From Bolinopsis microptera (Eukaryota > Ctenophora > Tentaculata > Lobata > Bolinopsidae), in assembly GCF_026151205.1 (NCBI RefSeq), contig NC_087083.1:12646944-12710943 (forward strand): a stretch of 64,000 nt of DNA. Reading direction: 5' to 3'. The position numbers were made by a program, and so were the translations under genes. Shown piece by piece: positions 62,119 through 64,000 of the stretch (the first letter of the stretch is position 1; every line of letters starts with the position of its first letter). The notes below the pieces were generated by a model, which worked only from the letters and a program-made list of their open reading frames with translations, was not told where the DNA came from and did no database searches.

Positions 62119-62454
62119 CTACTAATTATCCTACCTTCGTTATTCCCATTCTTATACAATACTTGATATTGGACCCTTTCTATTTACGGTTACGATACTA
62201 AGATATCGTATTTATCGTGTTAGACTAGTGTTCGATACTTAATTATCGTGAGTAATTATAGTTTTAGTCGCTAAACGACTAAATTAGTGCAGTGTGTAGT
62301 ACTTGTGAGCAGGCAGAGATCATCATTGGTACACCCCGGGAGGACTAATCTGGTTGGCCCCTTCTATTTTACACTACACGTGTCACCACCCAGCTTTCAA
62401 GATCTCCACGAGATTTTCCCGCGGTAAACCCCCAAATTACCTTTCCATGTCCAG

Positions 62455-62600
62455 GACAGGGAATAGCAAGCGGTACAATCAACTACTTGGAAGCGAAGAA
62501 GGTGAAACTCTTCGATATCAAATTTCTGGGCTCTGACGGAACGAATTCGTTGACAGGTTACGAGGTACAGTTGACAAATCGCAGCATTAATGAGTGATGA
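62455..62600 (+). other. Exon-like open stretch
   Basis: One frame reads ASGTINYLEAKKVKLFDIKF and TGYEVQLTNRSINE before a stop, strand-rich and somewhat like the first OB-type strands of the zinc-ribbon family, but no motif confirms it. A second short open stretch (MYEGQRIFETKYWGDQNLTE) lies at 62804. Confidence 0.2.
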
Positions 62601-63289
62601 TAATCCGTAACTGTATCCTAATCGAGAATATTTTATTAATATATTTGACGAAGAGTAAGTTATAACGTTAGCATGCAATGCCGTCAGAAGAACAAGGAAC
62701 AGATTAAACTGCTGCTCTGCCATCAAAGGGATGAAGACTAATGATATAAGTTATATCAAAAAAACCATGCCGTCAGAAGGACCAATTAGTATGAATTATG
62801 TTAATGTATGAAGGACAAAGGATTTTCGAAACAAAATATTGGGGAGACCAGAATCTCACCGAAAAGAAAGTGAGTGGAACTGTGAGGAGATCCAAACAGA
62901 AGGAGTAAGATGTGCAAGCAGGTTGTATTGCTTTTCAGGTCCGTAGATTGATTCATATCTAATTAGGAGTACGAACAAACAATTCCGCTAACTGTAATTA
63001 ACTAATTAATATATAGCACGATACGATATCTCTACTTTGAACAAGCCCGCTCTTAATTAGAAACAGATACCAAAGCAAAATTTAATAATATTAATATCAG
63101 ACGAAATAAATCAGAAATTGAATCAAAGAACCTACACATCATTCAACTAATTAAATTTAACTGTTAAATAGAGTCATGGTTGTAAACCAGAACCAATCCA
63201 ACAACGATTCCTATTTCCAAGAAGGCAGCAGATAGCAACACACGCCTACAATTTGAGAATTTAATAAAATGTATTACAGAAAGTAGCTC

Positions 63290-63452
63290 GCGACGAGGAC
63301 GGGAACAATGAAGATGCAAAACCTGAATGCAATATCAGAATTTCAGCAGATAATAGTTGTAATAAAAATCACAGTAACAATCCCAGTGTGGTTAAATCGC
63401 GACAACGGAGAGGTACTCGCTCTGTACCAACCGGATTCAGGATTGTACTTCA
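63290..63452 (+). CDS. Possible exon, paralog of 61265
   Basis: The open frame DEDGNNEDAKPECNIRISAD through RGTRSVPTGFRIVLQ ends at the donor CAG|GTAAAA. Same donor and end as 61265-61445, indicating a local gene duplication of about 2.1 kb offset. No domain. Confidence 0.35.
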
Positions 63453-63489
63453 GGTAAAATAAAATAATATTGCAAGCCTATGTCTATGT

Positions 63490-63660
63490 GTTCGGTTTGG
63501 TTCTATCTTTATCTTTTTGTATTTTTATCTTTTTGTATTTTTATCTTTTCATATTTTTAACTTTTTATATTTTTATCTTTTCGTCTTTTCATCTTTTTAT
63601 CTTTTCGTATTTTTATCTTTTAACATTTTCAACTTTTTATATTTTCATCTTTTCATTTTT
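63490..63660 (+). repeat. TTTTTATCTTTTYG low-complexity tract
   Basis: TATTTTTATCTTTTTG-like units; a T-rich intron segment. The long hydrophobic frames through it are artefacts. Confidence 0.85.
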
Positions 63661-63820
63661 CATGATAAGAAACTGCCAAGAATGGAGGGAACTGTCAATC
63701 AAACTAGGGATTCCAGATCCCGATGACAAAGTTATTAAAGCAGCACAAACATTTTGTAGAAACTCTAGGCATAACCTCAGGAGAGGACAAAGTAGGAGCA
63801 GTAGTTCTATTGTGTTCTGA
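63655..63820 (+). CDS. Possible exon, ends NLRRGQSRSSSSIVF
   Basis: The frame has NCQEWRELSIKLGIPDPDDK, VIKAAQTFCRNSRH and a stop at 63818-63820. Coding-like composition after a T-rich intron-like tract. Family unknown. Confidence 0.3.
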
Positions 63821-64000
63821 ATATTTTCAATAGTAATAATAATACTACAATTTTAACTATACTAGTATATATTATAGTAGTAATAGATTGGCTTTTCAAA
63901 ATTCCTGTTCAAATCCAAATACTCAATATTTCAATTTTGGTAATCCAAGTTCGCTGAATTTTGTAGAATCAAATATCCGTGCACCTTCTAATCATACTTC

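Noticed and set aside
63470-63726. Hydrophobic frames of about 70-116 codons resembling membrane proteins
   Set aside because: The Phe/Leu/Tyr-rich parts come from a TTTTTATC repeat tract; only the last about 50 codons look coding.

Overview
This looks like AT-rich nuclear DNA of an animal, probably an invertebrate or early-branching lineage. The reasons are GT-AG introns, TATA-type promoters, an UNC93-like transporter, LINE fragments of animal type, complete Ty1/copia and Ty3/gypsy retrotransposons, and long microsatellites. The species cannot be told from the sequence. The window is very rich in repeats and broken genes. Only one ordinary host gene is clearly intact: an intronless UNC93-like transporter at 36226-37638.

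Layout. (1) 1-16.7 kb: a divergent HSP70-family gene is in pieces (380-606, about 4487-4680, 10401-10455). Its pieces are separated by a roughly 3 kb block (copy A, 1002-3970), by a complete copia element with identical LTRs (4681-10400), and by a longer version of the same block (copy B, 10458-16708). Block A/B carries a proline-rich ORF, zinc-finger exons, fragments of a virus-type (Polinton/Maverick-like) protein-primed family B DNA polymerase split by introns, and a small zinc-ribbon gene. Copy B also carries a 1153 bp TIR element whose empty site is preserved in copy A. (2) 16.7-31 kb: more copies of the zinc-ribbon family, microsatellites, a gypsy element with identical LTRs (20224-24995), and LINE debris. 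(3) 31-41.8 kb: two LINE reverse-transcriptase fragments, inverted repeat modules, the UNC93-like gene, and another HSP70 fragment. (4) 42-48 kb: tandem pentraxin/LamG-like fragments, a retroelement gag, and a TTAA-flanked inverted-repeat element. (5) 48.6-53.4 kb: a dense tandem cluster of a second subfamily of the zinc-ribbon genes. (6) 53.4-64 kb: gag debris, tandem duplications, a PHD-like fragment and unassigned exons.

The most interesting thread is a family of short genes, about 18 recognisable copies or fragments in two subfamilies. Intact members would be about 170 residues: a beta-rich first exon followed by a CxxC...CxxC zinc ribbon, a layout that recalls OB-fold ssDNA-binding domains such as RPA DBD-C. 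Many copies have their own TATAAATAC promoter and one or two introns, and nearly all are damaged. A related zinc ribbon lies inside the block that carries the DNA-polymerase exons, and a family member sits directly behind the polymerase fragment. A past replication-protein module (polymerase plus ssDNA-binding protein) of a mobile element is therefore plausible but unproven.
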